The notes: generated by a model from the letters alone, not told the origin. A stretch of DNA of 64,000 nucleotides from an uncultured Saprospiraceae bacterium (GCA_937959275.1 CALGLU010000036.1:105441-169440); one strand, 5' to 3'. Shown: positions 1 through 7,843, counted from the stretch's first letter. A program made the numbers and translations.

Positions 1-729
1 ATCAGACTAATCGAGGCAATGCCCGAAGCTGATGCAATACTCAATATATGGCTTAGATTAATTCTTTTAGCAGGGAAGACTAACGACTCAGGACTCATTT
101 ATATGATGGATAATGTGCCGTATACAGATGAGATGCTTTCCACCTTATTCGATAAGAAACTAAATATTATAAGGCTTGCAGTTGATGTGTTTGAAAAATT
201 TGGCATGATTGAAATACAAGAAGATGGGAGTATACTTCTTAGCAATTTCTGCAAGTACCAAAACATTGAAAGATTAGAAGAAATAAAAGAGCAAAACCGA
301 CTTAGACAAGCAAAGTTTCGGGGCAAAGCAAAGCAGAAAAAGCAACTTAGTTCTGGCAGTGAAAAAGACGTAACGTTATCAGTAACGTTACCTAACGGAA
401 CAGATAAGAGTAAGATAAAGAATAAGAATAGTATATATAGTCGGGTTATAGATCATCTTAATTCTAAGATTAAGACTAAGTATAGAACATCAACAAAAAA
501 AACACAGAGTTTAATTCAAGCAAGATTAAATGAAGGATATAAGGAAGAGGATTTTATTAAAGTCATTGAAAATAAAGTGGAAGACTGGTATGACGATAAT
601 AAAATGTCGAAGTTCCTCAGACCATCAACTTTATTTGGGGACAATTTCGAGTCTTACTTGAATTCACCTAAGAAATCGAATGAGAATGAATCAGATTATA
701 TTAAACCATATCAAAAAGGCTCAGAATGA
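1..729 (+). CDS. Phage replisome organizer (5'-partial)
   Basis: This is a phage replication protein, probably a DnaD/DnaT-like helicase-loading factor. The N-terminal part matches the phage replisome organizer N-domain: the reading frame is open from base 1 and gives IRLIEAMPEADAILNIW, where the family normally has a similar stretch preceded by about 20 more residues. The ATG at 19 is therefore internal and the real start lies left of the window. The C-terminal part (about residues 140-220) resembles the conserved phage C-terminal domain, with LN..I...Y, LI.ARL.EGY and LRPSTLFG..FE.YLN. A charged linker with many Lys residues joins the two. The stop overlaps the start of the downstream DnaB gene by 4 bases, so they are probably co-translated. 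Domain assignment is from recognised motifs. Confidence 0.85.
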   Translation: MRLIEAMPEADAILNIWLRLILLAGKTNDSGLIYMMDNVPYTDEMLSTLFDKKLNIIRLAVDVFEKFGMIEIQEDGSILLSNFCKYQNIERLEEIKEQNRLRQAKFRGKAKQKKQLSSGSEKDVTLSVTLPNGTDKSKIKNKNSIYSRVIDHLNSKIKTKYRTSTKKTQSLIQARLNEGYKEEDFIKVIENKVEDWYDDNKMSKFLRPSTLFGDNFESYLNSPKKSNENESDYIKPYQKGSE

Positions 730-2003
730 GAGAACAATCAATACATAGCATTGAAAAAGCATTAATTGGTGGATTATATTTGAAAGCATCAGTTTACTTT
801 GATCATCATAAGGAACTACATGTAGGATTATTTTCAAATGATAAAACTTTAAAGTTATTCAATGAACTAAAGCGAATCAGAGAATCTAATCGAAAACCAG
901 AAATCATAAGCCTATCAGATAAACTATCAATACCTAGTGAATTTATTACTGACTGCACTAAAGAGTGGAGGTCAAAGCCAACTGAGTACATTGATGCTCT
1001 ACAGTCAAATTTTCTTAAAGATCAGCTTTCAGGAATTCATTCAAATGCCGCTATGGAGATTGAGAGTGGTACAGATCCAATAGAAGCGACAGAGAATGCA
1101 AGTAAGCAAGCAAATGAAATCATCGGAACTAATTTAAATGAAGATTGTGGTATCAAGGCGGCTTGTCTTGAGGCAATGGATGAGATTCAGGAAGCAAAAA
1201 ATAATAAAGGAGTAGTTGGCATCAGTACGGGAACTGAAGACCTTGATGATATGATAGGTGGCTTTTGCAAAGGTGATCAAGTAGTCTTAGCAGCTCGCCC
1301 AGGCATGGGTAAAACGACACTAGCAGCTAACTGGTTAATTGAAGTTGCAAAGCAAGATATACCCGTCATGTTCTTTTCGTTAGAAATGACAAAGGCTCGC
1401 TTCATGCAAGTTTTGGCAGCTATCATTTCGGGTGTATCCACAAAGAAAATGAGAAACGGAGACATCACCGCAAAAGAAGATGGATTAATTCAAGATGCAT
1501 TTGATTGGCTTTATCAGAAACCAATTTATATTTCTACCAGCTCCAGAACTATTGATCAAATAATTGGATCAGCAAGATACTATGCCAGAAAGCATAATGT
1601 AAAAGTTTTCTTCTATGATTATATACAGATTTTTAAAGGTGGTGAAAAGGGCTGGAATACTACCTATAGAATTGTCGACTACTCGCAAAGATTAAAAGCA
1701 TTCGCTAATGACTACAAAGTTTCGAATGTAGTCCTGTGCCAAGTGAACAGAAGTGTAGATAGAGATGGCAACAATTTAAAACCGAATCTAGCGCACATTA
1801 AAGATTCAGGAAGTATTGAGCAGGACGCCACTGCTGTTTTAATGATGTACCTCCCAGAACCAAAGGAAAATCCCAACCTATTTCAGATCATCCTCAGAAA
1901 AAATCGATTTGGAGACAAGTCATCTCTGATGAGGCTTTGGGTGAAACGGAAATTTATAATGACAGACCAGCTACCTACTAACGAAGAATCAACACCATTC
2001 TAA
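726..2003 (+). CDS. dnaB: Phage-type replicative DNA helicase DnaB
   Basis: This is the hexameric 5'-3' replicative helicase of the element, 425 residues, slightly shorter than cellular DnaB (about 450-500). The short N-terminal helical domain occupies about residues 1-110. A linker follows, and then a RecA-like ATPase domain begins near GISTGTEDLD. Walker A is RPGMGKTT (191-198), the catalytic Glu lies in FFSLE (E220), and the Walker B Asp lies in FFYDYIQ (D298). The SGSIEQDA segment is the usual DnaB motif near the C-terminus. The start overlaps the replisome organizer gene (ATGA type) and the stop overlaps the next gene (TAATG). The helicase and its presumed loader thus form a tight replication operon, which suggests the element replicates with its own helicase. 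Confidence 0.93.
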   Translation: MREQSIHSIEKALIGGLYLKASVYFDHHKELHVGLFSNDKTLKLFNELKRIRESNRKPEIISLSDKLSIPSEFITDCTKEWRSKPTEYIDALQSNFLKDQLSGIHSNAAMEIESGTDPIEATENASKQANEIIGTNLNEDCGIKAACLEAMDEIQEAKNNKGVVGISTGTEDLDDMIGGFCKGDQVVLAARPGMGKTTLAANWLIEVAKQDIPVMFFSLEMTKARFMQVLAAIISGVSTKKMRNGDITAKEDGLIQDAFDWLYQKPIYISTSSRTIDQIIGSARYYARKHNVKVFFYDYIQIFKGGEKGWNTTYRIVDYSQRLKAFANDYKVSNVVLCQVNRSVDRDGNNLKPNLAHIKDSGSIEQDATAVLMMYLPEPKENPNLFQIILRKNRFGDKSSLMRLWVKRKFIMTDQLPTNEESTPF

Positions 2004-2269
2004 TGAATTCTCAATGTCAAATAAAAGTGGCTTGTCTAGGTGGGGAATTTGAGTTTGTAGGTAAGTCTGAAACAATAACAGTAGCAGCGGAATATGTGAC
2101 CTATAGTCAATTACCGAATAAACATATAATTGAAAATGTTGCTCCTGAATGGGTTATGACAGTGATCTCAAAAAAGAACCTCAAGAATCTTTACGAATTA
2201 AGAAATCAAGAGCTTGACTTAGGAAAGGTCAAGCCAAATATTAATTATAAACAACAAAAATTATTTTAA
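2003..2269 (+). CDS. Hypothetical protein in replication operon
   Basis: This 88-residue protein matches no family I recognise. It begins with an extended, beta-rich N-terminus with two Cys residues (C5, C11) and ends in a Lys/Gln-rich tail. It is coupled by single-base TAATG overlaps to dnaB upstream and to the next small gene downstream, so it belongs to the replication transcript and could be a helicase accessory factor. That role is inference from position only. Confidence 0.7.
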   Translation: MNSQCQIKVACLGGEFEFVGKSETITVAAEYVTYSQLPNKHIIENVAPEWVMTVISKKNLKNLYELRNQELDLGKVKPNINYKQQKLF

Positions 2270-2604
2270 TGAAAATGACAGAACAAGAAATTAATCTAAA
2301 GACAAAACACTTTAAAAATTGGTGTACTCAGAATCCTCAACTGGCTCTAGAGGTAATGAAAAACAGTCCTCTTTATTCAGAAGAAACTGTTGATGACATA
2401 CTTATATCGGCTAAGGCAACTCGTAATGGTCTTATCTATCGTGGGATGGACATCACGGAAGAAGAATGGGCTATTGCTGAGAATATTGCTAAAGAGCAAT
2501 CTAGCACTCCTGAGAGTATTCTCTTTGAGACAATTGACTTGATGCGTGAAAGTGCGGATTCAATAGGACTTATGGCTCGCTTAAGGAAACAACTAGAGGC
2601 ATAA
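2269..2604 (+). CDS. Hypothetical protein, last gene of replication operon
   Basis: This 111-residue, acidic, helix-rich protein (for example ITEEEWAIAENIAKEQ) has no membrane segment or recognised motif. Translation starts at an ATG sharing one base with the preceding stop; a second ATG two codons later is also possible. It is the last gene before a clear intrinsic terminator at 2623-2662, so it closes the operon that begins with the replisome organizer. The function is unknown. Confidence 0.7.
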   Translation: MKMTEQEINLKTKHFKNWCTQNPQLALEVMKNSPLYSEETVDDILISAKATRNGLIYRGMDITEEEWAIAENIAKEQSSTPESILFETIDLMRESADSIGLMARLRKQLEA

Positions 2605-2622
2605 TACTTACCGATCAGATTT

Positions 2623-2662
2623 AAAATGGTTGCATGACATTAGTTGATTGCAACCATTTTTT
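2623..2662 (+). terminator. Intrinsic terminator of replication operon
   Basis: A perfect 12-bp stem, AAAATGGTTGCA (2623-2634) with TGCAACCATTTT (2649-2660), encloses a 14-nt loop and ends in a run of T residues. It lies 19 bp after the last gene of the operon. The A/T ends of the stem would let it work in both directions, so it may also stop the convergent gene ending at 2769. Confidence 0.85.
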
Positions 2663-2768
2663 AATTAGATATTTGAGAGTTCTCTAGTTTAAATCATTCC
2701 AGCCAGTATCAGTACATAGCTTTAGTTTATTTGGAGTCACTGAGCTAACTAAGCACTTGGTAGCCGTT

Positions 2769-4085
2769 TCAATTTAAAGCATCTGTGAGACGTTTCGGAT
2801 TAATCATTAATAATCCTTTTGACTTATCAAAATCAATATTAAACCAAGAATTATTGTTAAGCATGTTTTCTTCAGACAAAGCAATTGTACTACCATTCAT
2901 TTGATTAACTACAACTGAAAACCCTGTTGTATTTTTAGGTAGTGATATTGGCCTTCCCTTATTCCAATTTATAGTTTCAGTCCCCACTGGAATCTTATCA
3001 GAATTGATCGTCGTTTTAGTTTCAACATAATTTATATCCAGCTCTAAATGACCTCTTGCATCTTTAGCAAATGCAAAACACCCTCCATAGTTCACTAAAT
3101 TTCCAATAACTTGAAAGCTAGATTCTGACTTACCATTTAAATTGTAATAGGATTCACGTCCTTTTTTTCGTTTCACTATGGATATACTATTTGGATCTAT
3201 TTTGAATTCATTACTAGTTCTACTGATAGTCTTGGTTATTTTTCTACCTGGCCTTTTGCAGCAGCAGTGTGAATTCCATTCTTTATATTTTGCTTTTCTT
3301 TTAAATTTTTTAGTATTTGATTTTTTCGTGTATGCAATAATTTCAATATCTGCCATTTTTTCAGGAATATTTTGCAATGACACCTTGTAAGTGCTTTCAA
3401 CTGTTTTCCAAAAAAAGATCCAGTATTTCTCCTTTTTGAAAATCTTTAATTCTCCAATCAAGTCTTTATATTCATTTCCATCTTTTACACTGGAACAATC
3501 ACAGTTGAACGTAAGGTTATTTGTTGTTTCACCTATAAGCTCACATTCTTTCCCATCTATATTTAATGTTGGCGTTTTATAATCTAATAAAGATCCACTT
3601 ATATTAATTTTGGCATTTTTTAAGTCTTTATTGGCTAGAATGTACTTAGGCTCAAAATTAGATATTTTAGGATCACGATTTGCAAATGGAAGAACGGATA
3701 GTGTAGATGAGAACTGATTCATAACCTTCCTAGTATTTTCCACCGTCTGGTCTTGGACAAGTAGTATATTGTTTAGTGTACTATTAGTATCTCTAAAGAA
3801 CTTTTGTTCTAATTCTGTTAGCTGATCAAAGGTTTTATCTAAAATCTTAGATGCACTATTCTCCATGTTACCAATTAATATTTCTATGATTTGTTTTGTT
3901 TCAAATGCATTTTTGCTATAGGAATAATCCATTTCATTTATTACTGATCTTAATTCATTCGCAATATGTGTAACAATATCTTTTACTGCTGTTCCTCCAA
4001 CAATTTCTAATGCTGCTCCTACTTGGGTGTTTGCTTGAGATAGTGAAGTAAGGACAATAAGAAAAGAGACAATCAATTTTTTCAT
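2769..4085 (-). CDS. Exported protein of unknown function (prophage cargo)
   Basis: This 438-residue protein has a clear Sec signal peptide (MKKLIVSFLIVLTSLSQA, cleavage near residue 18-20). Residues about 30-130 look helical and possibly coiled coil (repeated E/L/N patterns such as DQLTELEQKFF). The rest is beta-rich with Cys pairs (CDC around 196; a CCC cluster near 276) followed by basic stretches. I recognise no family. It is transcribed alone on the minus strand between the replication operon and a block of phage genes, convergent with the operon and separated from it by a terminator. That placement is typical of a lysogenic-conversion ('moron') gene, but the role is inference. Confidence 0.75.
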   Translation of the reverse strand: MKKLIVSFLIVLTSLSQANTQVGAALEIVGGTAVKDIVTHIANELRSVINEMDYSYSKNAFETKQIIEILIGNMENSASKILDKTFDQLTELEQKFFRDTNSTLNNILLVQDQTVENTRKVMNQFSSTLSVLPFANRDPKISNFEPKYILANKDLKNAKINISGSLLDYKTPTLNIDGKECELIGETTNNLTFNCDCSSVKDGNEYKDLIGELKIFKKEKYWIFFWKTVESTYKVSLQNIPEKMADIEIIAYTKKSNTKKFKRKAKYKEWNSHCCCKRPGRKITKTISRTSNEFKIDPNSISIVKRKKGRESYYNLNGKSESSFQVIGNLVNYGGCFAFAKDARGHLELDINYVETKTTINSDKIPVGTETINWNKGRPISLPKNTTGFSVVVNQMNGSTIALSEENMLNNNSWFNIDFDKSKGLLMINPKRLTDALN

Positions 4086-4222
4086 GATTAAGGTAATTTT
4101 TAATTTATAATAGCGTCTACATTAACTCTATGTCAGTATACATGAAAAAGTAACCCATCGAACAGATTATTTTTTAATGTAAAATCCGTCACTATTCAAC
4201 AAATTTTCCATCTATACAATGA

Positions 4223-4411
4223 ATGACTTACACAACATCCCACTACATCAATCTACTTGATGCGATAATATACGAGCTGATGATTGAGTATAACCAGTCA
4301 ACCAACTTTGAAGAAAAAGAAACTATTGCAGCTTTGGCTGTTGAGTTGAAGGGGATAGTTATTTATCGCTTGCTGGAGAAACACCCAAAACAACATCGGA
4401 CTTATAGATAA
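4223..4411 (+). CDS. Small hypothetical protein
   Basis: This 62-residue helix-rich ORF has an ATG preceded by an A-rich stretch. Its last 53 bases overlap the end of the convergent gene at 4359-5072, which is unusual and lowers confidence. No domain is recognisable. It may be a small phage gene or a chance ORF. Confidence 0.4.
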   Translation: MTYTTSHYINLLDAIIYELMIEYNQSTNFEEKETIAALAVELKGIVIYRLLEKHPKQHRTYR

Positions 4412-5072
4412 ACTCTTCTTTGTCAAAATCTTCCTTATTGATGTCCTCAGACAGTTCCTTTTTAAAACTATCAATGAAGGTTCGGATTGTGTCGTCCTGT
4501 TCTTTGTGCATCATCTCGTTTGTTATAAAGGTTTTATAGACAGCCCATTCACCATTCATTTGTACATCTCCTAAAAGTAGACCGTTTTTTACTTTAGTCA
4601 TTGTGTATAGAACGCCATCCTTTCCTTCTCGCGCTTTTCCCATTTGGGTAGGATTGTTAGTAAAAAAGTGTTTGACCTTCTCCAAAGGCTCATTAAGTCC
4701 GAGCGACATCCTTGTATTATACCTATTGAATAAGTGACCATTGTAAACAATTAGACCTTCATTTGATGCAGGAATTTTGAGCACTCTAAGACCAATTTTA
4801 CTAAAATAATAGGTGTATACAGTCCAAGCAATGGAATCTAATCCTTTGTATGAGTTTGATGAAAGTGATTTATTTAATACTAATGTCCAGTTGTTCTTTA
4901 GCTTTGATTTAAAGCTGTGTGATTGGCTATAGCTTTTCTTTTTATCTATCTTATTCTTTCGTCTCTTTTTATCATAGTCCTTAACTATTCTATCTATTGA
5001 GTGTTGTATAGCTTGGTAATCTTTTACAACCTCAATGTAGACTTCTGAATCTGTCATTGTATTTACTAGCAT
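4359..5072 (-). CDS. Hypothetical phage protein
   Basis: This 237-residue protein has no recognised family. A strongly basic region at residues 30-60 (KKRRKNKIDKKK and neighbours) precedes a mixed alpha/beta body with several aromatic residues and an acidic C-terminus (DINKEDFDKEEF). There is no signal peptide or membrane segment. A second ATG six codons in (MTDSE) is an alternative start. It is the most downstream member of the minus-strand block 4359-7017; a hairpin at 5150-5177 separates it from the next gene, so it probably has its own promoter or depends on readthrough. Confidence 0.65.
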   Translation of the reverse strand: MLVNTMTDSEVYIEVVKDYQAIQHSIDRIVKDYDKKRRKNKIDKKKSYSQSHSFKSKLKNNWTLVLNKSLSSNSYKGLDSIAWTVYTYYFSKIGLRVLKIPASNEGLIVYNGHLFNRYNTRMSLGLNEPLEKVKHFFTNNPTQMGKAREGKDGVLYTMTKVKNGLLLGDVQMNGEWAVYKTFITNEMMHKEQDDTIRTFIDSFKKELSEDINKEDFDKEEFIYKSDVVLGVSPASDK

Positions 5073-5149
5073 ATTGTTCGTATTATATTCCTTGAATTTA
5101 AATTAAGCAAATCGTGTTACATCCCTATGAATTATGTAACATTTCAATA

Positions 5150-5177
5150 AACCCTGCATCAACTAAGGTGCAGGGTT
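5150..5177 (-). terminator. Hairpin terminator 1 of a related set
   Basis: A 9-bp perfect stem AACCCTGCA/TGCAGGGTT with a 10-nt loop follows the small gene ending at 5204 on the minus strand. It shares the CCCTGCxCC..TTA plan with two other hairpins (5505-5534 and 5796-5821). Confidence 0.6.
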
Positions 5178-5203
5178 AAGAGATCATATTTGATTCAAGT
5201 TGC

Positions 5204-5386
5204 CTAATTAAGGGAACAACATACCCTATTAGCCTTTTCTTGCTTCAATTCCGATATTTTCCTTTCGGCTAACATCATTTCGAAATCTATTGTGTGAACT
5301 TCTCTTTTATTATCTGTAGAAGATAGTTCGACCCTAAGACTTTTAAGTTCTGCTTCTTGGCCTTCAATTAGATTGTCAAAATTCAT
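5204..5386 (-). CDS. Small coiled-coil-like phage protein
   Basis: This 60-residue protein is rich in Glu, Lys and Leu with heptad-like spacing (EAELKSLRVEL, MLAERKISELKQE), consistent with a short coiled coil. The product is unknown. It sits in a row of small minus-strand genes, each followed by a CCCTGC-type hairpin, which supports it being a real transcribed unit. Confidence 0.55.
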   Translation of the reverse strand: MNFDNLIEGQEAELKSLRVELSSTDNKREVHTIDFEMMLAERKISELKQEKANRVCCSLN

Positions 5387-5504
5387 TTAGTTTGATTTAG
5401 TTTTTAAAAAAAGAGGACAGGATATACCATCCCGTGAAATTAGTCCTTACTCAATTCAACTTTATGGATAGAGTAATTCATGTGTTAGTAATATACAGAC
5501 TTAA

Positions 5505-5534
5505 TAGCCCTACACCTATAAAGGCGCAGGGCTA
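5505..5534 (-). terminator. Hairpin terminator 2 of a related set
   Basis: The stem TAGCCCTACACC/GGCGCAGGGCTA pairs at 10 of 12 positions around a TATAAA loop. It lies just beyond the stop of the gene ending at 5574 (minus strand). Confidence 0.6.
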
Positions 5535-5573
5535 TCAGAAATACTTATTTAAATTCAATCTGATTATGAGTGC

Positions 5574-5756
5574 CTAGCTGATTTTACCAATCAAGGATTT
5601 CTGCACACAATATAGTCCGCTACGTTTAATGATCGCTTCTGGATAACGGCTTTTAATGGTGGTTGGGTTTTTTACACCTAATATGATTGCCATTTTCGTA
5701 ATCGGCACAATATCAATGTCCTTGTAGGCTAAAATGGTTAATTCTCTTTCAGTCAT
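5574..5756 (-). CDS. Small phage protein, possible DNA-binding
   Basis: This 60-residue basic protein contains VPITKMAIILGVKNPTTIKSRYPEAII, which resembles a short helix-turn-helix layout (an ILG-x-K-N-P turn followed by a recognition-like helix). I see this only as a resemblance. It lies between two CCCTGC-type hairpins in the minus-strand prophage block. Confidence 0.55.
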   Translation of the reverse strand: MTERELTILAYKDIDIVPITKMAIILGVKNPTTIKSRYPEAIIKRSGLYCVQKSLIGKIS

Positions 5757-5795
5757 TATTATTTATTTTGATGAGTTAGAAATGTGAAAATAAAA

Positions 5796-5821
5796 ACCCT
5801 ATACCAATAAATGTATAGGGT
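5796..5821 (-). terminator. Hairpin terminator 3 of a related set
   Basis: The perfect 8-bp stem ACCCTATA/TATAGGGT has a 10-nt loop CCAATAAATG. It lies 34 bp after the stop of the gene ending at 5855 on the minus strand. It has the same layout as the hairpins at 5150 and 5505, with compensated changes in the stem. Confidence 0.6.
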
Positions 5822-5854
5822 CTAAGAACAGTTAGATTTATGCAGTACGTCGGC

Positions 5855-6334
5855 TTATTTACTTTTTGCGCTTTCAGCATCAAGATATTTTTTGGCATCC
5901 CTAAACAAAGACTCAGGTAACATTTCAATGTCAACCCTGCTAATTATTGAATCTGCATATAGTTCCCGACATTGATCTTCTGGTATCTTCGTTACATGGG
6001 AGAAACTAGAAATTTTCATGTATTCGACTCCCTTCTGTAGGTCTAAGGACTTGTATGCATTTATGAGGTTATTGTCTACGACACTCAGATTAAACTCTAA
6101 GCAACTATCGAGATCAGAATCTGTCACACTGGGGATTGTCCTTTGCACGTGGGCCAAGACGTCAGGTCTAGATATATCTAGTTTGTTTATTATCTTTTCT
6201 GTGTTTGCTTTCTCTTTTTTCAATTCTTCGATTTTCAGTAGCGTCTCTTTGTAAAACTTAGTCATCAACTGTACATGTTGGTTAAATTCCTTTTGGCTTA
6301 CGCCTAGATTTTTTTGAATGTCTGTATTATTCAT
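5855..6334 (-). CDS. Hypothetical phage protein
   Basis: This 159-residue helical, charged protein has a probable coiled-coil section (FYKETLLKIEELKKEKANTEKIINKL, about residues 27-52). There is no signal peptide, membrane segment or known catalytic motif. It is flanked upstream by a short region of phased GGTGTT repeats and downstream by a hairpin terminator. The start ATG is immediately preceded by an AGTATT half-site resembling the operator half-sites found before the next gene upstream, hinting at shared control. The function is unknown. Confidence 0.65.
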   Translation of the reverse strand: MNNTDIQKNLGVSQKEFNQHVQLMTKFYKETLLKIEELKKEKANTEKIINKLDISRPDVLAHVQRTIPSVTDSDLDSCLEFNLSVVDNNLINAYKSLDLQKGVEYMKISSFSHVTKIPEDQCRELYADSIISRVDIEMLPESLFRDAKKYLDAESAKSK

Positions 6335-6404
6335 AGTATTTATTGATTTGATTTATTGAATTAGCAATAAGAGCAGCTTACGCTGTCAATTCATTTTATT
6401 AAGT

Positions 6405-6455
6405 GGTGTTAAAAGGTGTGTTAAGGGTGTTTCTCTAGGTGTTTCTTTGGGTGCT
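6405..6455. repeat. Phased GGTGTT direct repeats
   Basis: Five copies of GGTGTT or a close variant start at 6405, 6415, 6426, 6438 and 6450, spaced 10-12 bp, close to one DNA turn. The last touches the stop codon of the minus-strand gene at 6454. They could be iteron-like binding sites in an otherwise non-coding 119-bp gap; this is inference. Confidence 0.5.
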
Positions 6456-7017
6456 ATGCCGCAAGGATTCTTTCTATCCTTGCGCTTCTCCATCCATCAG
6501 CTGTGACGAACTTGATAACATCAGGCGTATACTTTGCTTCTGTCTTAGCCTTATACTCCGTAGCAAGCTTTAGAGTGGCATTAGCGATTCTTATCTCACC
6601 GCTTGTTTTTCTGAATTTCAAAGCGATTGTGCCACTTTTTAAAGCGTTGATGATTCGATTTCTTTTCCAAGCTGCCTTAAGAGCTTCGCTGAAAGTCTCG
6701 TATATGCCTTTATTGAAAAAATACCATGCATCTGTAAAAATCTGCGAACGGTTAACAGAAGCTTTTGCCTCTGTTGCTGGTAGTGGTAGATTCTGGAAGA
6801 ATTCAGCGAAGTATCTATCTATCATTTCAGTAGGTAGAGTTGTTTCTGATTTGATTTGAATTAGCTCGTCTGTCGTCAACCCTTCAAATGCTTTTGTCAG
6901 CTTCTTATTCTCGCTAAATCCCTCATCCCATGTTGATTGATTAGAATTCATTTCCCAATGGCAAGGAAAATTATTAAGTCTTTCTGTTAAGGTTTGAATG
7001 TTTGATGTGTTTTTCAT
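6454..7017 (-). CDS. DUF2693-like (SH3-barrel) phage protein
   Basis: This is a 187-residue protein. The middle segment (about 98-145: an aromatic 'WYFFNKG' opening, 'FSEALKAAWKRNRIINALKSG', then an FRKTSGEIRIANATL strand) and the end (DVIKFVTADGWRSARIERIL) have the layout I associate with the DUF2693/SH3-barrel proteins of Bacteroides phages and plasmids, where a final FxxxxxWRSFKxxNL strand is typical. The N-terminal 90 residues are unlike that family. The start codon coincides with the first of three palindromic operator-like sites, so this gene and the divergent gene at 7113 are probably controlled together. The assignment is moderate. Confidence 0.6.
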   Translation of the reverse strand: MKNTSNIQTLTERLNNFPCHWEMNSNQSTWDEGFSENKKLTKAFEGLTTDELIQIKSETTLPTEMIDRYFAEFFQNLPLPATEAKASVNRSQIFTDAWYFFNKGIYETFSEALKAAWKRNRIINALKSGTIALKFRKTSGEIRIANATLKLATEYKAKTEAKYTPDVIKFVTADGWRSARIERILAA

Positions 7018-7092
7018 AGTATTATTTTTATACTACAATAATATAGTATTATTTTAATACTAACAAGTATTTATAGTATTTATTTTATACTA
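7017..7092. promoter_or_regulatory. Three-copy palindromic operator array
   Basis: Three 19-bp palindromes of identical plan, TAGTAT-N7-ATACTA, lie at 7017-7035, 7044-7062 and 7074-7092. Both 6-bp arms are perfect in every copy, while the 7-bp AT-rich spacer varies (TATTTTT, TATTTTA, TTATTTT). They fill the 95-bp gap between divergent genes at 7017 and 7113; the first touches the start codon on the left, the last ends 9 bp before the -7 element on the right. This is how a phage repressor/Cro operator region is usually built. The binding protein is not identified. Confidence 0.8.
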
Positions 7093-7100
7093 TTTTTACG

Positions 7101-7108
7101 TATATTTG
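7101..7108 (+). promoter_or_regulatory. Bacteroidota -7 element, near-leaderless promoter
   Basis: TATATTTG matches the TAnnTTTG consensus exactly. Only four bases separate it from the ATG at 7113, so transcription would begin at or next to the start codon. The -33 position has only TTT rather than TTG. Confidence 0.55.
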
Positions 7109-7112
7109 CTAG

Positions 7113-7352
7113 ATGAAAGTTTTTAAAACAAAAAAAGAAGCTATCCGCTATTGTATGGATAGAATAAAGCCTTCAACTATAGGACTAGACAATTATAACA
7201 GATTCAGGCAGTTGAAAAAGAGGTATGAAGAAAATCCCGAATCGGTCAAAGATAATGCTACAAAGAATCTTTTTAATGTATTTGGCATCTCAGAGAATTG
7301 CACCTATGAATTAGATGAATCAAAGGCAGAATACAACCAGAAACAAGATTGA
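7113..7352 (+). CDS. Small hypothetical phage protein
   Basis: This 79-residue, basic N-terminal/acidic C-terminal protein (KTKKEAIRYCMDRIKPSTIG..., ending DESKAEYNQKQD) is unrecognised. It is the first gene rightward from the operator array, preceded by a near-leaderless TAnnTTTG promoter, so it may be an early or regulatory gene. It overlaps the following gene by 4 bases. Confidence 0.65.
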   Translation: MKVFKTKKEAIRYCMDRIKPSTIGLDNYNRFRQLKKRYEENPESVKDNATKNLFNVFGISENCTYELDESKAEYNQKQD

Positions 7353-7804
7353 AACTACTTACTTACATAAACACCATCATTAAGCTTGAGCCAAACACAA
7401 TTAGCAATAATGCAAAATTGGTGTTGATCTATATGATTAGCAATTGTGATGAGGCTGGAATATGGAAGGTAGACAAAGAAGCCTACTATCAAAGCTTTGG
7501 TATGAAGTATTCTAAAGAATGGATATTGTTAGGACTTGGTTTCTGGTTAAAGTATTTAGACGAGGACAGAATCATTATTCCTGAATTTCTTCAACACAGA
7601 TACGCAGGGCAATTGAAGAACATCAACAACACAAAATATAACCCTCTAAATAAGCTTCGAGCTTGTATCGATTCGCATAGTCTAAAATTCGATGCTGAAA
7701 AGATGCAATTAATACCCCGTTCAACGGTTGAATCAACGGTTGAATTAGCGACGATAGCTGAAAAGATGACTATTGATGCCACTCAGAGCAAAAAAGTCGC
7801 TTAG
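7349..7804 (+). CDS. Hypothetical winged-helix-like phage protein
   Basis: This 151-residue protein has a TTG start (7349) overlapping the previous stop. No upstream ATG exists, and the next ATG is about 26 codons in. The opening (IIKLEPNTISNNAKLVLIYMISNCDEAGIWKVDKEAYYQSFGM) has the layout of the winged-helix N-domain found in many phage replication proteins of the DnaD-like type, where 'KLVLIYLL.NCD..G' is common. I treat this as a resemblance only. It is probably co-transcribed with the preceding gene from the operator-controlled promoter at 7101. Confidence 0.6.
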   Translation: MKLLTYINTIIKLEPNTISNNAKLVLIYMISNCDEAGIWKVDKEAYYQSFGMKYSKEWILLGLGFWLKYLDEDRIIIPEFLQHRYAGQLKNINNTKYNPLNKLRACIDSHSLKFDAEKMQLIPRSTVESTVELATIAEKMTIDATQSKKVA

Positions 7805-7843
7805 AGGGCTTATATTTAAAGCCTTGATTTCTCCTAAGATTCA

